Positions 1-9,868 of a stretch of DNA of 64,000 bases are shown piece after piece. This DNA comes from UBA6168 sp039819485. GTDB lineage: Bacteria > Bacteroidota > Bacteroidia > Chitinophagales > Saprospiraceae. The notes under the pieces are model-generated. The model was not told the DNA's origin. It made no database searches and saw only the letters and a list, made by a program, of their open reading frames with translations. The stretch covers positions 1 through 64,000 of the forward strand of contig JBCBRY010000010.1 in assembly GCA_039819485.1 (NCBI GenBank). Direction: 5' to 3'. The position numbers and the translations under genes are program-made. Position 1 is the first letter of the stretch. Each line of letters begins with the position of its first letter.

Positions 1-132
1 TGCACTTTCTTTTCTCCCCCTTTGGAGGGGGCCGGGGGGAGGAAAATATTTGGATTCTTTATTTCTGAACACCACTAATTTATTCCCAAAGTTATCATTG
101 ATTAACTCTGACGTTTAGTCAATTCCAAAATA

Positions 133-1752
133 TTACCTGATTAAATGAATTTCTCCGGCAACTAATTCTTTCGGAAAACCTTCGTAATTAATTTCCAATA
201 AATAAACATAATTACCAGGATCTAATATTTCATTTTTTTTCTTCCCATCCCACCATGATTCAAAAGTAAATGGGTCTATATTTTTTTCTTCAAATACAAG
301 CCCGCCCCATCGGTCAAATATTTGGAGGTAGGAGATGTTTCCCACGAATTCAGGGTTAGGAAATATTCGAAACAAATCGTTCGGCCCATCTCCATTCGGT
401 GAAAATGAATTTGGGATATACAACGGACATTGTTGCTGGGGAATAATAATTGTCGAATCCAGGGTACAACCTGCACTGTCCCGACCAAATAACCTAAGTT
501 CACCTGCACTGATTTGCTGAAAATTATTTTCCTGTTGGTAATTAATATGGTCTAAAGAAAAAAAATACGGTTCTTTTCCTCCACTTAAATTCAGGGTGAT
601 GGACCCGTCACTTTCGGAACATTTTGGAAGGAATACATTAAGGTCGCTGAACTGTAAATCATTGATTTCTTTTATTTCTACTTCCTCGGAAACCATGCAT
701 CCGATACTATCTTTCACCTCAACCAGGTATGTTCCAGCATACAGGTTTTGAAAAATATTGCCTGTTTGATAATCCCCGTTATTGAACCTGTACTGCCATT
801 CTCCGATTCCATTTTGGGCCTGCACCGTGACCGAACCATCATTAACCTGACAGGCTGCATCTGTGACGGATATATCTGATAATTCCAATTCACTGACCCT
901 GAGGTCAACAATTCGGATACTATCACAGCCATTTTGGTCAATAAAATTGTCTTCATAGGTACCACTTTCGAAATAGCCGAAATAAGTTTCCCCTGAGCAA
1001 ATTTCCTTTTGAATCAAGGAAGTTTGACAAAAAGATTGGATTTCTGTGAAGCTCAGGGCACGCCTGTAAATCCTGAAGTTATCCATACTGCCGGCCAGCG
1101 AATGGTTCAACTCAAAACACCCATCAATACAATCAAAATCCTGGCCCAGCACAAATCCATCCGGTAAAACATTGATTGGGCTCGCAGGGACAGTGATATC
1201 GTTTCCGGCTTGTTCCCCATCAATAAATACTTTCATCGTTGTTCCATTTCTGACAACGGCAAAGCAATACCATTCACCTGCTTCCATATCAACGATTACG
1301 GGAATCCTTTCAGCAACTCCATTAAAGGTGAAAAATATTTCTTGAGAAGGTTTGATATAGCCTAAATTGAATGCATTGTTTTCGAAAAAGCCACTGTAAA
1401 AATGATTAATGGGAGGAAAGTCATTGATGGTGTTTTCTGTATGGAATTGGTCGATTTTTACCCGGAAAGTAAATGATAAATCAATCGCGGCATTAATGGT
1501 TTGAGCTGGAATATAAAAGGCGCTTACAATGTCTTTCGGAATGTGCAGGACCCCGTTGGTAATGGGCATTCCTCCAACTGTTCCGTTAAATCCATTTCCA
1601 GATAAATCATTGACGGATGAAAAATCATATAAAGCAGTGAGCAGGCTGTCACATGAATTTTGACTTTGCGCCGTAGGTATTGATAAAAATAAAACGCAGC
1701 CTATTGCCAGCACGAATTGTACGGTACGGATTTTATTAGATGCGGAGTTCAT
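133..1752 (-). CDS. LamG/SprB-repeat surface protein with gliding-type C-terminal domain
   Basis: A 539-residue secreted protein. The N-terminus is a signal peptide ending near AQSQ (residues 27-31). Residues of about 40-245 look like a LamG/concanavalin-type jelly roll (segments such as FIDGEQAG and SLAGSMDNFRIYRRAL). Two SprB-like repeats follow at about 290-425, each with a Cys, a DGS turn and a closing GC. The last 95 residues are a CHU_C / gliding motility-associated C-terminal domain (IPNSFSPNGDGPND, then IFDRWGG and a closing HLIR), which in this phylum directs export through the type IX system. Likely a surface adhesin or sugar-binding protein; the ligand cannot be told. It is the most distal gene of a minus-strand run of secreted proteins. 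Confidence 0.9.
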   Translation of the reverse strand: MNSASNKIRTVQFVLAIGCVLFLSIPTAQSQNSCDSLLTALYDFSSVNDLSGNGFNGTVGGMPITNGVLHIPKDIVSAFYIPAQTINAAIDLSFTFRVKIDQFHTENTINDFPPINHFYSGFFENNAFNLGYIKPSQEIFFTFNGVAERIPVIVDMEAGEWYCFAVVRNGTTMKVFIDGEQAGNDITVPASPINVLPDGFVLGQDFDCIDGCFELNHSLAGSMDNFRIYRRALSFTEIQSFCQTSLIQKEICSGETYFGYFESGTYEDNFIDQNGCDSIRIVDLRVSELELSDISVTDAACQVNDGSVTVQAQNGIGEWQYRFNNGDYQTGNIFQNLYAGTYLVEVKDSIGCMVSEEVEIKEINDLQFSDLNVFLPKCSESDGSITLNLSGGKEPYFFSLDHINYQQENNFQQISAGELRLFGRDSAGCTLDSTIIIPQQQCPLYIPNSFSPNGDGPNDLFRIFPNPEFVGNISYLQIFDRWGGLVFEEKNIDPFTFESWWDGKKKNEILDPGNYVYLLEINYEGFPKELVAGEIHLIR

Positions 1753-1806
1753 AAGCGTGTATTTTATGGAAAATAGAAGAACGAATTATAAAACCTGGCA
1801 GGAGAA

Positions 1807-1827
1807 GATCCATTTTAAAATTGGATC
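1807..1827. repeat. 21-bp imperfect palindrome
   Basis: GATCCA and TGGATC arms flank an A/T core in the gap between two minus-strand secreted-protein genes. Its right half (1817-1827) has an exact complement at 1888-1898, which interleaves with the 1855/1903 hairpin. It could be an operator for the gene starting at 1752, or chance in A/T-rich DNA. Confidence 0.35.
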
Positions 1828-1854
1828 ATTTTAAAAATGACAGCTATAAAAATA

Positions 1855-1914
1855 AAGTGAGGTAAACCATAATTTTGAATTTTATTCGATCCAATTTTAC
1901 AATTTACCTCACTT
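1855..1914 (-). terminator. Long hairpin with T-rich tail, downstream of the CotH-type gene
   Basis: AAGTGAGGTAAA (1855-1866) is exactly complementary to TTTACCTCACTT (1903-1914). Read on the minus strand the stem is followed by TATTTTTAT, as expected for an intrinsic terminator of the gene ending at 1973. The 36-base loop is longer than usual, so a leader structure of the next gene is an alternative. Confidence 0.5.
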
Positions 1915-1972
1915 ATGATTTATTGAGATATGTCTGTTTTTTCTAAAACTGTTATTGCAATGCTTAATGACT

Positions 1973-4732
1973 TTATCCCTTGATCACCCGTTGTACCGAG
2001 CTGCCTTCCGCCGTCACTACCCTCACCATGTACAGTCCGCTTGGCCAGGAAGCACTCACTTCTAAAGCAATTTGGTGCTGACCAGCCGACATGTAACCAT
2101 AATCTTGCTGAATCAGGATCTGGCCATTCATGCTCAGAACTTCAATCGATAAATCAGTACTGTTAGATAAGATAACATCGGTTGTCAGGCGGTCATTGAA
2201 TGGATTCGGGAATACATTCATTTCATAAATGCCGCCCACCGCTTCTTCTGACCCGGTGAAACACATGGTCTTTTCTACAAACTCAACATAATCGCCTACG
2301 GCAAAATCACAGATGGAACGGAATCGGACATCGTATTCGGTGCATACTTCCAGTCCAAAGAAAGTGTGAGTTGGATCAGTCACAGATATGGTTTCCCAAT
2401 CTTCGCCACTTCCCGTTTTACGGTAACCCACTTCGTAGCTAACAAAGTTTGGTGGCCCAAACCAATTGGCCTCGATGGAAGAAAGGGTCTTGGTGAATTC
2501 GAAATTAAAAACAGGCGCACAGGGCACTTCGGGAACGAAGTATGCAGTCACTACGTCGCCCGTTGTATCAGCCAAGGCCAGGGCTATCACCTCTGCAAAT
2601 TGGTCGGGGCCAAAAACATTGTTGTCCACTTCCCAGTGATCAAACCTCCAACCACTGGCCGGAACAGCAGTGAAATTCAAAGTGGTACCTACAAAATAGT
2701 CACCGATGTACGGAAACGAATTGGGGATGAAAGTATTCACCTGCACCTTGTTCGGAATGTTGGCTGGCTCTACATTTACGGTCACAGGGTAGGGGCCTTC
2801 CACATCATAACAGTCCTCGATGCCGGTATTGATCTCGGTACAACGCGTACCGATAAAGTTCTTTAATCTTTGCACATTTTCCTGCCATTCGGCCACTGAG
2901 CTGCCCCAACGGTCAACCTGGCGCTGCATTTCCGGAGCGATATCGGCGATCATGGAATCGAGGAGTCCGTACATATAGTCGCAGGTGAAAAAACTGTTGT
3001 TCATATCGGCATACCGATTGACGTAGAGGGAATGAAATTCCTCATTTGCCATCAGGGCAGAAACCATAGCACCGTGGCCCTCAAAGTCTGAAGGCAAATT
3101 TTCAGCGAAACATGGATCGGCGTCAGCATTAGTGTTCGGGATGTTGGTGTAATTGATGTAGTGGCCAAAAGAGGCATCTAAATCCCACAGGGAGTACCTC
3201 CATTTTCTGGCTTCTCCATCAGGGTTTCGACCGCGCCACCAGGAAGTATTCCAATTTAACCAATCCATACAAACGATATGGGTATTGAGGATCATGTAGT
3301 CAATCAGACTCAGCACATTTAATTGTTCTGTTACCTGTTCGTAGTTGGCAGGGTCAGACATATCGTTGTTGACAATAAAATTGTGCAGGTCATCCCACTC
3401 GGCCCGGCTTCCATATTCTTCTTGGGTGCCTCCCCAGGTCTTGAGATAGTCCAGCCATTTGCGGCCCTGGTTATAATAACGGTTGGTAAAATCGGGGTCG
3501 TCCACTTTTTCCCGAATTTCATACAAGCCCCAATATTCGCCGTTTAAATAAATGACACAGGAGCGATTGGTACGTTCGTCCATTTCCATATTGGCCCGCT
3601 GAGATAGCGTATGCACGTAAGCGTCCCGGATGTGAGCCCCACCATTTTCAAAGGAAACATTGTCATTGGCTGCTGCTTTGAGGATGAGCCGCTGATAACG
3701 GTTTCTGTCTTTTCTTGGAAAAATTTTATGGTCGAGAGAGCTTGTGTAGCCCATTTGGTCACGGGTGATCCAGTCTATGCCTCGCTGGCCGTAGAACCAT
3801 GAATCATTGCCGTGTTTGTTGTACTCGCCATATGCTTCATCTTTCAATTCTCCATCTTCAAAATATTCAAACGAGCCGCGCGGTTCAAAAGGGGTGCCGT
3901 TTGGTGTAGTTTGAATTCCGCCTAACAAATCCGCCAGATCGGTTCCTGCGACGGATAGGACCACCACCGAATGCGTTTCATCAATGAAATATGTATTCGC
4001 CTCCGTAAAACTCGGCAGCACAGTCTGGTCGTTGCTGTAGGCCTGGGCTTTTACTACAGTCGTTTGATCGACCATGATCGGATTGGTGTATAAAGGGGAG
4101 AAACTTGTTGGTTCCGATCCATCTAAAGTGTAGCGGATTTCAGCTCCCTGCGCTGCGCTGATCTGGATGGTGATGCTGCCATCATAAAATCCTGCTTCAG
4201 AAGAAAACACTGGCTTTTCTTCATACCTGACAAATGAATTTGCGTTTGGATCGCCAGGAGTTGGATCGGTAAAAATCCCCCATTCGGGGCCGCCATCTAT
4301 CGTTCGGCCTGTACTATGGTTCATTTGATTTGGAGACGTGATCTGTAGGGCATCCACCAGGTTTTGGTTTTGGTCGGAAAGGATTACGTACTCTTGCTTT
4401 GTTTGGGTCAATTTGAAGCCGGCATGGATGAAACTTCCATTCACTTCGTCTCTATCTGAGCAATAAATCAGGAGATGCTCTCCCGGACCAATCGAAATGC
4501 CAGCGGGAAATTCCCATTTGTCCGGATTGTTGATGTTGTCGCTTAAAAAATAACCGCTTAAATCGATGGTTTGTCCACCTACATTGTACAGCTCGACCCA
4601 ATCTTCATTTTCAAGATAATTGTCAAGATGATCGTCCATGTTGGCGGCTGAATATTCATTGATGATCACTTGGGCAGGAAGGATCAGGGAAATGGAAATT
4701 AGCAGGGATGTTAAGTAAAATTTCACTTGCAT
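1973..4732 (-). CDS. CotH-like kinase-fold surface protein with lamin-tail domain and T9SS sorting domain
   Basis: A 919-residue secreted multidomain protein. A signal peptide ends near LILPAQ (residues 15-21). A lamin-tail domain follows at about 22-150 (INEYSAAN...WVELYNVGG...DLSGYFLSD), then a chitobiase/hexosaminidase-C-like segment (IRYTLDGSEPTS, about 183-235). A CotH domain covers about 290-620; the WRYSLWDLDASFG motif matches the acidic active-site stretch of CotH kinases. A short beta domain, a fibronectin-III-like domain and a T9SS type A sorting domain (NVFPNPFND...GLYMVRV) complete it. CotH enzymes phosphorylate spore-coat or secreted proteins; whether this one is active is inference. 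The gene lies between two other exported proteins on the same strand. Confidence 0.9.
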   Translation of the reverse strand: MQVKFYLTSLLISISLILPAQVIINEYSAANMDDHLDNYLENEDWVELYNVGGQTIDLSGYFLSDNINNPDKWEFPAGISIGPGEHLLIYCSDRDEVNGSFIHAGFKLTQTKQEYVILSDQNQNLVDALQITSPNQMNHSTGRTIDGGPEWGIFTDPTPGDPNANSFVRYEEKPVFSSEAGFYDGSITIQISAAQGAEIRYTLDGSEPTSFSPLYTNPIMVDQTTVVKAQAYSNDQTVLPSFTEANTYFIDETHSVVVLSVAGTDLADLLGGIQTTPNGTPFEPRGSFEYFEDGELKDEAYGEYNKHGNDSWFYGQRGIDWITRDQMGYTSSLDHKIFPRKDRNRYQRLILKAAANDNVSFENGGAHIRDAYVHTLSQRANMEMDERTNRSCVIYLNGEYWGLYEIREKVDDPDFTNRYYNQGRKWLDYLKTWGGTQEEYGSRAEWDDLHNFIVNNDMSDPANYEQVTEQLNVLSLIDYMILNTHIVCMDWLNWNTSWWRGRNPDGEARKWRYSLWDLDASFGHYINYTNIPNTNADADPCFAENLPSDFEGHGAMVSALMANEEFHSLYVNRYADMNNSFFTCDYMYGLLDSMIADIAPEMQRQVDRWGSSVAEWQENVQRLKNFIGTRCTEINTGIEDCYDVEGPYPVTVNVEPANIPNKVQVNTFIPNSFPYIGDYFVGTTLNFTAVPASGWRFDHWEVDNNVFGPDQFAEVIALALADTTGDVVTAYFVPEVPCAPVFNFEFTKTLSSIEANWFGPPNFVSYEVGYRKTGSGEDWETISVTDPTHTFFGLEVCTEYDVRFRSICDFAVGDYVEFVEKTMCFTGSEEAVGGIYEMNVFPNPFNDRLTTDVILSNSTDLSIEVLSMNGQILIQQDYGYMSAGQHQIALEVSASWPSGLYMVRVVTAEGSSVQRVIKG

Positions 4733-4899
4733 GAATATTTTGGATTGTTTGAAAGTTGAATGAAGTATGGTTTTGCCGGAATGCTTACTTCAGTAATGTG
4801 TGTCGCGTTGCTAAAGTCGGGAATGATTTCACAAATAAATATCATTTGGTGTACAAACTTCCTAAATACTGATTCGCATCTACCATTTATGGCGGGCAG

Positions 4900-7800
4900 T
4901 TAGCGAATCAATGTGGTATGGCCTTTATAGTTATTGGATATCCCATCCACAAAGTCAACCTCCAGGTACCAGGCGTAAACACCGGCCGGCATATCTTCGC
5001 CTTTGAAAGTACCATCCCAGCCGATACTTAAATCATTGATCATAAAATTATTGGCCTCAAACAAAAGCTCCCCCCAGCGGTCAAATACCTGGAAAGACCT
5101 GATTTGTGCCACCATTTCTGACTTGCCGTGAACGTGCAAGGCATTGTTTTCAACTGCTCCCTGGTTGTCTGGCGTAAATCCGGTCGGAACCGTGATTTCC
5201 CGATCCGTGGTAATGAATATATTGATCAGGTCTTCTTCCACGCAGCCCGTGGGACTGGTCACTGTTAGAGTCGCAGTTGTGGAACTGAATGCTTCAAAAA
5301 TGGTCACCCGCCAATCGGGATGCAACGGCTCCATGTTTGGATTGGTTGAACTCCATTCGTAGGTGTAATTACTCCAAAGGCTATCAGGAACATTGTTCAA
5401 AACAGCTCCGATATAAGCTGAATCTCCATATGCAACGATTCGATCTTCTCCCAACTCAACTGTAAAAGGTGCCGGTTCATCAATTGGAACGTCAGGAATG
5501 AGTGTGCCACAGCCGTTGGTGTCCAAGACCGCAACTTCATAGATATCGACGGGCAATGCAAGGAAATTCGGATTTCCAGTAAAACCCAATCCATTCAATT
5601 GATAAGTATAAGGAGGCGTCCCGCCAAATGCATCAATGCTGATCATCCCGTCCTGATCACCCGGACAAGAAACATTGCTTGTTGTGAAAAATGCATCCAA
5701 AGGTTCCGCTGGCTCATTGATCGTTAGTGTGGAATTGAAAGAGCAGCCGTCGCTGTCTTCTATGTCCAGCTCATAATTACCTGCACCAGCATTTTGAATA
5801 GTAGCTGTACTGGCTGAAAATCCGTTCGGTCCGCTCCAACTAAAAGTGTAGTCGCCTGAGCCTCCCGAAGGTATCACGCTAATGCCGCCAGTGCTTTCAC
5901 CAAAACATGATACATCTTCTATTGAAAATTCAATGCTGATGGCTTCGTTCTCATTAATGGTTTCTGTGAGAGTCGCAGTGCAGTCATTTGCGTCTGATAC
6001 AGTAACCTCATAAATGCCTGGAGCTAAATCAGTTGCATTTTGTGTGGTTTGTCCATCACTCCAGATGAATTGATACGGAGTCGCCCCTCCTTCCACCGAT
6101 AGTTCGATAAAGCCTTCCGTACTGTTACAGGCCGCATTATTGGTAACTGCCGTAAGTATCAGGCTGGTCTGCTCAAAAATCTCGGTACACTCTGTCAGAA
6201 TACAATTGTTGGCATCCGTAATTTCAAGACAGTAGTTGCCGGCCAGTATATTTTGGAGGTCGGGTGTGGTCGTCCCATTGTCCCATTGATAGGAGTAGGG
6301 AGGAGTACCCCCAACAACCAAAGACTGAATGGAACCAGAGGCATCACCAAAGCAAAGTGCATCAATTCCTGTCAGACTGATTTCCAGGACGGGCGGTGAT
6401 TCAACGACAGCTGAATCTAAAGTGGTACAGCCTGCTGGATCGGTGACTGTCACGTAATAAGTGCCTGCGTTCAGGTTAAAAACATCGGGGTCTGAATCGC
6501 CATTGCTCCAGTCATAAATAAATTGACCCGTACCGCCAGATACCGAAACCGATGCGGTCCCATCATTTGCGCCGAAACAGCTGACAGCTGTGTTGGTGAC
6601 ATCGGTCGTAATATTTGAAGGTGCATTAATGACTACTTCGGTCAGTTGAATACATCCAGCGGCATCGGTAACGGCAACGGTATACGACCCAATTGGTAAA
6701 TTATTGACTGTCGAAGAGGTGGAGAAATTGGCATTGGCATCCCATTGAATGAAATAGGGGGCAGTTCCGCCTTCGATCTGAAGGAAGATGGAGCCATTGG
6801 TACCACCACTGCAATCAACTGGAGTGACACTTGGGGTTACGATTATATCTGTAGGTTGAGTGATGAAAAAGTTAAAATTGTCCGTGCAATTGTTTGCGTC
6901 CGTGACGAATACAAAATGCGAACCCGGTAAAAAATTAGTAGCGGTGTCCTGCATTTGGCCATTGCTCCAATTGACCACATAGGGTGGGGTGCCGCCAAAT
7001 ATTTCAACAGTGGCCGACCCGTCACCAGCACCAAAACAGCTGACTTCATTTAATATTTCCTCCACCGCGAATAAACTGTCCGGCTCATTGATGGTCACCA
7101 GGATTGAATTTAGACAGCCCCAACTATCAATTACGCCAATTTCATATTCTCCTCCTGACAGACTCGTGAATACACTATTGGGGCCAGTGTTTGTACCGTC
7201 AATGCTGTAATCATAGTCACCTGCGCCCCCAGTGGCTAAAGCACTGATCAATCCATTGGTTTCACCGAAGCAAGTAATGTCATTGATGTTTTCGATGGTC
7301 AAGGTGGGAGCAGCACAGCTGGGGGTGATGCAGGAGGTACTGCCCGTTTCACCGTCACATGGACCAACTCCCACTACTTCGATGGTTACTTCCTCGCTGA
7401 AGCCAAGTCCGTCGACCAAATGCCCCAAAGCGCCGTTGTTTGGCGGGCCAAAAATACCACCGTTGATACTGACCAGGTATTCAGTTGCGCCGAACACTTC
7501 CTCCCACGCAAACTCGATACTGTTGTCGGTGACTGAAATGCAGTTCACTACAGGTGCAGCAAGGTCTTCCAACACTTCAATGGTAATGGTGTCATAAACT
7601 TCGCATCCATAGGTGTCAGAAGCTGTCAATACATAAGTCGTTGTTTCTGAAGGAGAAGCAAAGGGGTCAGGACAATTGGCACAACTTAGACCTTCTACTG
7701 GCTGCCAGCTGTATGATAGTTTGTAAATAGGCTCAAAAGTGATGCTCCAGTCGAGAATGTCGCCTTCAAACCCATCAGAGTCGTCGATCACGAGCAACTG

Positions 7801-9474
7801 CCATGTCCCATTGGTTGGATAATCTCCGTCCCACAAATCTTCCCAGGTTCCGTCGATCACGAAATCACCCGTGAAGTTGGTAGATTCACCCCCGGCGCAA
7901 TCATATCCCAAAGGAACAACATCCGTGAAAAGCGTCGTCGCCAGCGGCGTAAAACAGGTGTTCGGATAATCATCACAATCCTGACCGTGATCGGTACTCA
8001 ATTCAATAAACTGCCCGCCAGGTGAAATCAGAAAAATATCCAGATCATCTGCAAACATATGTTCAATATTGATACAAACAGATTGGATGACTCCGGGGCC
8101 GAGCGTCACCGGTTGGATGCCCGCCACCTCAATGGGCGAATAAACAGGTTCTGTATCATCTACAAAATAATCGATGGTATTGGTGAAAGTGACTGGCGGG
8201 GGCAAAGGCATGGGCAAGGTTCCATCCAAAGCAACCGAATCTCCTGCGCAGATGCTGAGGTTTGGTCCGAGTGTCGGAGGAACTATTTCATTGTCCCTGA
8301 TGAACATCCAAAATGTATCGCGATTACAAATGTCCCGCTGAATGTCAATACCAATGCTTTCCAACCCTTCATCTATTCCATCGAAAAATGGAATGATCGG
8401 GATTGTCAGTGAACTTTCACCCATTGGGATGAACAGGTTGTCTGGAATAAATTCATAATCGGTACCATTAATTGCATCCCCGATGATGTTGTAATCGAGG
8501 AATACGTCCTGTTCCGCCTCTAAAGGAAGCGAAAAGGTAAAAGACCCGTTGGAGCAACCTTCTGCAATGGCTCCATCCAGACTGACCGTCGCGGCTTCTA
8601 CTTCAATGGTACCGGTACCAAAACTCTTGGCTTCCAAAAACACGCCTGAATCGTACAGGTTATCGAAAGCATCAGCAATCGTCAATTTTATAGTGTACGT
8701 TTCGCAAGGGATGACCACTGCTTCAGCCGTCAGCACTGTAGTGTATCCGTTATAAACCGGTTGGATATCGAAACCGTCGTTGTTGACATAGAACTGCGAA
8801 AAGTCAAGGGACCCGGCGGGAGGGGTACAGTTGGCAAGCTGCCCGTCCGAACCGACTTCGCCCGAGTTTACATTGTTGATAGCTACGGGTAAATCCGTAC
8901 CCGGAATGAGGGCAATATTTTCCCCATTGTTCTGAAAGGTCCCGTTGATACCCGGTCCTGAGATGAAAAAACCAAAAACATCATTGTACTGACTACAGGT
9001 AAAATCGGGGTACTCCTCAGAGGCAAAAACATATCGAAACCGGAGCGTGTCAGCAAACGGCTGAAAGGTGATCGTAAACTTTGCCACATCTTCGGTGACA
9101 GCGTTAGCGATGGCATTAAGATCAGGGTCGTTGACATTACTGGCCATGTCGTTGCTGGAAAAAGTGCTGCCGAAGCAATCGGCCCCGTACGGGCCTCCAA
9201 AACAACTTTCCGAAGCAGCCCTCCCCGTCGTCAACAATATTCCCCTTTCAATGCCAATGGCACCAGCTCCATCTTTAAAGAAGCCAACCGCCCTTGGATC
9301 GCCTTCATAGCTGATGTCGAGGATGGAGACCCCATCTCCCAGGAAGACATTTGAAATCAGGTTCTCAGGAGTAAATGGAGGAGTACTTGCATCCGTTACT
9401 TCCATTTGGGCAAGTAGGCTTGTGAAACTGAGACAAGCAAGCGTAAAAACTATGGGCCGAAGGTATTTTTTCAT
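4900..9474 (-). CDS. Giant adhesin: choice-of-anchor L, P-domain, eight SprB repeats, gliding-type C-terminus
   Basis: A 1524-residue secreted protein, the largest in the window. After a signal peptide (ending near SLLAQ) comes a choice-of-anchor-L-like domain (about 25-290; LLTTGRAASES, FVFASEEYPDF-like region), a Calx-beta-like stretch (about 295-390), and a proprotein-convertase P-type beta domain (about 420-570; DLDIFLISPGG, GTWQLLVIDDSDG). Eight SprB-like repeats run from about 730 to 1340, each opening with xxCFG or a variant followed by GGTPPY-like turns and a WSNG-like strand. The protein ends with a CHU_C gliding-type domain (FTPDNQG, FQVFDRWGELLF, HTTLIR). SprB-type proteins are mobile adhesins in gliding bacteroidetes; this much shorter relative probably serves in attachment. 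Confidence 0.92.
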   Translation of the reverse strand: MKKYLRPIVFTLACLSFTSLLAQMEVTDASTPPFTPENLISNVFLGDGVSILDISYEGDPRAVGFFKDGAGAIGIERGILLTTGRAASESCFGGPYGADCFGSTFSSNDMASNVNDPDLNAIANAVTEDVAKFTITFQPFADTLRFRYVFASEEYPDFTCSQYNDVFGFFISGPGINGTFQNNGENIALIPGTDLPVAINNVNSGEVGSDGQLANCTPPAGSLDFSQFYVNNDGFDIQPVYNGYTTVLTAEAVVIPCETYTIKLTIADAFDNLYDSGVFLEAKSFGTGTIEVEAATVSLDGAIAEGCSNGSFTFSLPLEAEQDVFLDYNIIGDAINGTDYEFIPDNLFIPMGESSLTIPIIPFFDGIDEGLESIGIDIQRDICNRDTFWMFIRDNEIVPPTLGPNLSICAGDSVALDGTLPMPLPPPVTFTNTIDYFVDDTEPVYSPIEVAGIQPVTLGPGVIQSVCINIEHMFADDLDIFLISPGGQFIELSTDHGQDCDDYPNTCFTPLATTLFTDVVPLGYDCAGGESTNFTGDFVIDGTWEDLWDGDYPTNGTWQLLVIDDSDGFEGDILDWSITFEPIYKLSYSWQPVEGLSCANCPDPFASPSETTTYVLTASDTYGCEVYDTITIEVLEDLAAPVVNCISVTDNSIEFAWEEVFGATEYLVSINGGIFGPPNNGALGHLVDGLGFSEEVTIEVVGVGPCDGETGSTSCITPSCAAPTLTIENINDITCFGETNGLISALATGGAGDYDYSIDGTNTGPNSVFTSLSGGEYEIGVIDSWGCLNSILVTINEPDSLFAVEEILNEVSCFGAGDGSATVEIFGGTPPYVVNWSNGQMQDTATNFLPGSHFVFVTDANNCTDNFNFFITQPTDIIVTPSVTPVDCSGGTNGSIFLQIEGGTAPYFIQWDANANFSTSSTVNNLPIGSYTVAVTDAAGCIQLTEVVINAPSNITTDVTNTAVSCFGANDGTASVSVSGGTGQFIYDWSNGDSDPDVFNLNAGTYYVTVTDPAGCTTLDSAVVESPPVLEISLTGIDALCFGDASGSIQSLVVGGTPPYSYQWDNGTTTPDLQNILAGNYCLEITDANNCILTECTEIFEQTSLILTAVTNNAACNSTEGFIELSVEGGATPYQFIWSDGQTTQNATDLAPGIYEVTVSDANDCTATLTETINENEAISIEFSIEDVSCFGESTGGISVIPSGGSGDYTFSWSGPNGFSASTATIQNAGAGNYELDIEDSDGCSFNSTLTINEPAEPLDAFFTTSNVSCPGDQDGMISIDAFGGTPPYTYQLNGLGFTGNPNFLALPVDIYEVAVLDTNGCGTLIPDVPIDEPAPFTVELGEDRIVAYGDSAYIGAVLNNVPDSLWSNYTYEWSSTNPNMEPLHPDWRVTIFEAFSSTTATLTVTSPTGCVEEDLINIFITTDREITVPTGFTPDNQGAVENNALHVHGKSEMVAQIRSFQVFDRWGELLFEANNFMINDLSIGWDGTFKGEDMPAGVYAWYLEVDFVDGISNNYKGHTTLIR

Positions 9475-9868
9475 CTATTTTTTTTCATTCTCTTCAGGTA
9501 GGTTCGGAAGTATTCCTGAACCAACTTCGCATGGATTATACGGAGTGATAAAATTAGGGTTGTTAAGATTGAATATTAAAATAAATGAATGCCAATTTTT
9601 GTTTTTGGAAGATGAAATACACAAGCACTGTCAACTACTTTCCATAGTATTTCCGGTGCCGTCCCTCAATTCGTTTCGTTTATCTAAAAAAAGAATGCTT
9701 CCGTCAACCTTCATTTAACTTCGCCATTTTTAATTACCTGACTGTTTTCATTTTTATTGTCACCTTTGAACAAGATTGGCATTCCGCTTTTTAAGATTGG
9801 ATAACAATTGTTCTCAACCATAGTGACAAAAAATTATTAACCATTTTAAGTTTTAAAATATTCCGTTC
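9475..9868. other. Divergent intergenic region between the giant adhesin and sppA
   Basis: About 390 A/T-rich bases between two divergently transcribed genes, so promoters for both must lie here. A CACCTTTG box at 9761-9768 is one base off the bacteroidetal -7 element TAnnTTTG and points towards sppA, but no clear -33 TTTG is spaced correctly. No coding sequence or repeat was recognised. Confidence 0.4.

Noticed and set aside
7232..7597. Plus-strand 121-codon frame inside the adhesin gene
   Set aside because: Entirely antisense to a clear CDS with Ser/Thr/Pro-rich composition typical of a shadow frame.
9314..9718. Plus-strand frame of 134 codons overlapping the adhesin start
   Set aside because: It is antisense to the giant adhesin for half its length and has no domain or signal, so it is taken as chance.
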